From contig JAAYQH010000056.1 of the NCBI GenBank assembly GCA_012519365.1, positions 1-18,115 on the forward strand: 18,115 bases of DNA, written 5' to 3'. Origin of the DNA: Planctomycetota bacterium. Lineage in GTDB: Bacteria > Planctomycetota > Phycisphaerae > Sedimentisphaerales > Anaerohalosphaeraceae. The translations under genes were made by a program, and so were the position numbers. The notes beneath the pieces are model-generated. The model saw only the letters and a list, made by a program, of their open reading frames with translations. It searched no databases and had not been told where the DNA came from. Shown here piece after piece: positions 15,823 to 18,115 of this stretch; position 1 is the stretch's first letter; each line of letters begins with the position of its first letter.

Positions 15823-16692
15823 TTAGTCCAGGCGGATGCCTCGGCTGTGGAGCCAGGATTTGAGGTCTTCCATTTCGTTTTCAAAGACCTCGTTGTCGTA
15901 GTTTTGCTCCAGCTGCTCGACCCGCTGGGCCAATTCCGGCTGCTGGCTGACCAGTTCGGTCACGCGTTTTTCGTATTCTTCGCCCAGGGCTCGCAAATCC
16001 TCGCATGCCAGATGCAGTTCAAGGATGCTGGACACGCAGCGCACCATGACTTCGATACATTTGGGGTTGTAGCCCTGGAGGTAGGCGGGGATCTCGGCGA
16101 CCAGGCCGATGACATCAATATGCTGCTCGGCTACTCGAAGCGACAGATGCGTGACAAAACTGGCGGGGCCTTCGTATTGGCTGAGGTGAAAGCCCATTTT
16201 CTCGGCCAGGGCCTCGGATTCCGGCTTGACAAAGGTGCACATGATGCGGGGGCCTCGGCTGTGGGGGGTCAGTCCGGCGACACTGCCGACGTAAAGGATC
16301 TGCCGGACGCCGAAACGTTTGCAGACTGTGATAATGGCCTGTGCGAATCGCTCCCAATCGAGGTTGGGTTCTTTGCCGTTGAACAGGATTAAGTTGTAAT
16401 GGGTCTGGACGAAAAATCGGTTGGCGGGGTAATCGTATTGTTTTATCAGCCCGTCTTCGAAACGGACATGGGGTCGAAAGAGGGCGGCCATTTCCATCGG
16501 GCCGGGGATGTTGAGGATGTAAAAGCCGTCCGGGTCAATGGAGCCCAAGGGCAGGGCCTCGAGTTTGAGACGCAGATAATCGATGGTGCCGGTCGAGACA
16601 TTGCCGCCGTCCATCCAGCCGTCAAAGCCGATGACCAGGGAAGGCTGCTGAAGCTTCGGGTCGTGATAAATGTCCAGTGTTTTGTCGGTCAT
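15823..16692 (-). CDS. PAC2-family protein
   Basis: 289 residues. The N-terminal half carries the PAC2 (PF09754) pattern: SLVIGFDGWMDGGNVSTGTI at about 14-33, then a central strand and glycine turn ILYVGSVAGLTPHSRGP. The C-terminus from about 225 (LGEEYEKRVTELV to LEQNYDNEVF) is charged and probably coiled-coil. PAC2 proteins relate to proteasome assembly chaperones in eukaryotes; bacterial and archaeal members are of unknown function and may use the fold for other protein assembly. The start at 16692 has AGGAG four to five bases upstream. A longer open frame reaches 17169, but its extra residues are the amrS gene read in another frame. It is 32 bases after amrS, so the two are probably one transcript. 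No signal peptide. Confidence 0.85.
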   Translation of the reverse strand: MTDKTLDIYHDPKLQQPSLVIGFDGWMDGGNVSTGTIDYLRLKLEALPLGSIDPDGFYILNIPGPMEMAALFRPHVRFEDGLIKQYDYPANRFFVQTHYNLILFNGKEPNLDWERFAQAIITVCKRFGVRQILYVGSVAGLTPHSRGPRIMCTFVKPESEALAEKMGFHLSQYEGPASFVTHLSLRVAEQHIDVIGLVAEIPAYLQGYNPKCIEVMVRCVSSILELHLACEDLRALGEEYEKRVTELVSQQPELAQRVEQLEQNYDNEVFENEMEDLKSWLHSRGIRLD

Positions 16693-16724
16693 GCTACTCC
16701 TGTCTTTGTCTGAAAGCGATCGGG

Positions 16725-17756
16725 TTAACCTAATTGGAAACCTGCGATTCTGGTGCCGCATTGCGGACAGCATCCGTTGACGATCCGATTGGAGCGGATA
16801 TGGTAGCCCAGCCTTTCGATTAGCAGCGCCCCGCAGGAAAAACACCAGGTAGATTCGGCGCGGTTGCCCGGCAGATTGCCGATATAGACATACCTCAGGC
16901 CGGCGGCTTTGCCGATGTCGTAGGCCTTTTCCAATTCCTTTTCGAGGGTGGGGGGCAGGTCGGTCATTTGGTATTGGGGGAAAAACCGGCTGATATGCCA
17001 GGGGACGTCGGGCGAGAGTTTTTGAGCGATAAACTCGGCAATTTGGGTCAATTCCTCGGGGCTGTCGTTTTGCCCCGGGATGATAAGGGTGGTAATTTCC
17101 AGCCAGATAGTGGTTTTTTGGGCCAGATATTCGAGTGTTTCGAGGATGCCGTCCAGATGGGCCTTGCATAAATCACGATAAAACTTCTCGGAAAATGCCT
17201 TTAAGTCCACATTGATCCCATCGAGCCATTCGCTGGCAAAGTCGATGGCCTCGGGGGTCATATAGCCGTTGCTGACAAAGACATTGGCCAGGCCTTTTTG
17301 TTTGGCCAGGACGGCGGTTTCGGCGCACAGCTCCATAAATACGGTCGGTTCGGTGTAGGTATAGGCGATGTTTTGGCATCCGGTCTGGACGGCGGCATCG
17401 ACGATTTTTTCGGGGCTATAGGCCGTTCCGTCGATCACATTGACCAGCGGGGCCTGGCTGATTTGCCAGTTTTGGCAAAAGACGCATCGAAAATTGCAGC
17501 CGGCAGCGGCAATCGAAAAACTCTGTGAGCCGGGCTGAAAGTGAAACAGGGGTTTTTTTTCGATGGGATCGACGTTGGCGGCACAGACCTTATCATAATT
17601 GAGCGAGCAGAGGCGGCCGTCGATGTTTTTGCGGACATGACAGCGCCCTAAACCGTCCGGGGCAATCGTACACCGCCAGTGGCACAGATTGCAGCGCACC
17701 TTTTGTCCCTCCAGCGGTGCCCATAAAACCGCTTCTTTGTACAGGTGTTTGGCCAT
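16725..17756 (-). CDS. amrS: AmmeMemoRadiSam-type radical SAM enzyme
   Basis: 343 residues. The radical SAM cluster motif CNFRCVFC (Cys87, Cys91, Cys94) is clear, with the family context DPIEKKPLFHF (63-73) and CQNWQISQ (94-101). The N-terminus has extra cysteines, RCNLCHWRC (22, 25, 29) and GRC (39), and the C-terminus a zinc-ribbon-like CFSC (305, 308) with CPQC (330, 333). This matches the AmmeMemoRadiSam enzymes that commonly sit with AMMECR1 and Memo homologues; the reaction is not known to me. Here the visible partner is a PAC2 protein. Start: family members begin near MAKHLYKEAVLWAPLEGQKV, which fixes 17756; the longer frame to 17900 adds 48 non-conserved residues. No Shine-Dalgarno site precedes 17756, but a -10 box lies ten bases upstream, so the transcript may be leaderless. 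Confidence 0.88.
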   Translation of the reverse strand: MAKHLYKEAVLWAPLEGQKVRCNLCHWRCTIAPDGLGRCHVRKNIDGRLCSLNYDKVCAANVDPIEKKPLFHFQPGSQSFSIAAAGCNFRCVFCQNWQISQAPLVNVIDGTAYSPEKIVDAAVQTGCQNIAYTYTEPTVFMELCAETAVLAKQKGLANVFVSNGYMTPEAIDFASEWLDGINVDLKAFSEKFYRDLCKAHLDGILETLEYLAQKTTIWLEITTLIIPGQNDSPEELTQIAEFIAQKLSPDVPWHISRFFPQYQMTDLPPTLEKELEKAYDIGKAAGLRYVYIGNLPGNRAESTWCFSCGALLIERLGYHIRSNRIVNGCCPQCGTRIAGFQLG

Positions 17757-17766
17757 ATCGCGCGCT

Positions 17767-17796
17767 ATTATAAAGGGATACAACAGGGTAAAGCAA
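17767..17796 (-). promoter_or_regulatory. Promoter immediately before amrS, likely leaderless
   Basis: On the minus strand, -35 TTGCTT (17796-17791) and -10 TATAAT (17772-17767), 18-base spacing. Only ten bases separate the -10 from the amrS ATG, so the transcript would begin within a few bases of the start codon. Confidence 0.6.
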
Positions 17797-17812
17797 GCGG
17801 CATTTTCAAAAA

Positions 17813-17830
17813 CAGCCGCTGCAGCCGCTG
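17813..17830. repeat. Tandem 9-bp repeat
   Basis: CAGCCGCTG occurs twice in direct succession. On the minus strand it is followed by GTTTTTG. It lies between the possible RNA and the amrS promoter and may be part of a weak stop or a protein site. Confidence 0.35.
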
Positions 17831-17873
17831 AGTGGCGCCAAACAGACTCTTTAGGGCAAAAATACAGGGAAAG

Positions 17874-18000
17874 AAAAAAGGGAGGCAACGCGCATTTCAT
17901 TAACCGTTATGTGTCGGTCGTCTCCCTGTTGCTGTCGTGCCTTGGTGCGTCCTATCGCAAAAGACGCAAGACGTGAAAACGCCAGCTTGCACCAGCAACC
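17874..18000 (-). ncRNA. Candidate small RNA or structured leader upstream of amrS
   Basis: Begins just after a near-consensus promoter. Minus-strand stem GTTGCTG-GTGC (17999-17989) pairs with GCAC-GA-CAGCAAC (17940-17928). Inside is a hairpin TGCGTC/GACGCA (17968-17963 with 17951-17946). Downstream, GGGAG-A-CGAC (17926-17917) pairs with GTTG-C-CTCCC (17889-17880) and is followed by six U (17879-17874), which looks like an intrinsic terminator. No known RNA family was recognised. It could also be a regulatory leader, since an alternative pairing TGGTGC/GCACCA (17943-17948 with 17989-17994) competes with the first stem. Confidence 0.4.
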
Positions 18001-18005
18001 TCTAT

Positions 18006-18034
18006 AGTATACCGAAAAAGGCAGGGCATGTCAA
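18006..18034 (-). promoter_or_regulatory. Near-consensus promoter
   Basis: -35 TTGACA (18034-18029) and -10 TATACT (18011-18006) with exactly 17 bases between them, minus strand. The first open frame with conserved sequence downstream is amrS, 250 bases away. The rest of the edge region, 18035-18115, shows nothing recognisable. Confidence 0.75.
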
Positions 18035-18115
18035 GACCTATGGGCCTCTGGCGGCGCGCTGCTGCGGCCTTTTGCCTTCGACACCGCTGCGAATCCCTTA
18101 TTCATCAGGGAAACC

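Noticed and set aside
15823..17169. 448-residue extended frame of the PAC2 gene
   Set aside because: The extra N-terminal part is Arg/Pro-rich, overlaps the conserved amrS gene in another frame, and the ATG at 16692 has a good ribosome site.
16725..17900. Longer amrS start at 17900
   Set aside because: The added 48 residues are not conserved in the family, the ATG lacks a ribosome site, and a promoter lies inside that stretch.

Overview
The window reads as a carbohydrate-scavenging locus from a Phycisphaerae/Planctomycetes-type bacterium (inference). The clues are secreted modular proteins with dockerin-like Ca-binding motifs ending in a conserved Trp, an oxidoreductase of the Gfo/Idh/MocA family with a twin-arginine signal, a secreted HEAT-repeat protein, and a regulator that joins a GntR DNA-binding domain to a LacI-type sensor. 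No rRNA, tRNA, CRISPR array, insertion sequence or phage gene was recognised.

Layout. Positions 1-5596, minus strand: a cytoplasmic Gfo/Idh/MocA dehydrogenase, a 350-bp gap with possible structure, then a tight four-gene run (TIM-barrel sugar isomerase/epimerase, MFS transporter, Tat-exported Gfo/Idh/MocA protein, HEAT-repeat protein cut by the window edge). Positions 5803-11604, minus strand: two large secreted proteins. One has two pectate-lyase-like beta-helix domains; the other ends in a CBM6-like module and has no recognisable catalytic domain. They share the same kind of N-terminal domain and are separated by a terminator with a perfect 12-bp stem. The second has a strong predicted promoter about 400 nt upstream of its start codon. 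Positions 12209-14272, minus strand: a sodium:solute symporter. Positions 14532-15683, plus strand: the divergent GntR-LacI regulator, with a tandem 14-bp repeat placed directly after its own -10 box. Positions 15823-17756, minus strand: an unrelated housekeeping-like pair, an AmrS-type radical SAM enzyme and a PAC2-family protein, preceded by two promoters and a segment that folds like a small RNA or a structured leader.

How the genes could work together (inference): the secreted proteins bind and cleave an acidic or otherwise decorated polysaccharide, the symporter and MFS protein import products, and the two dehydrogenases with the TIM-barrel enzyme carry out oxidation/isomerisation of the sugars. 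The regulator senses a sugar and controls itself and probably its neighbours. The most unusual items are a palindromic repeat array inserted in frame in the HEAT protein, the possible RNA upstream of amrS, the long leader of the 680-residue protein, and the tandem repeat over the regulator promoter.
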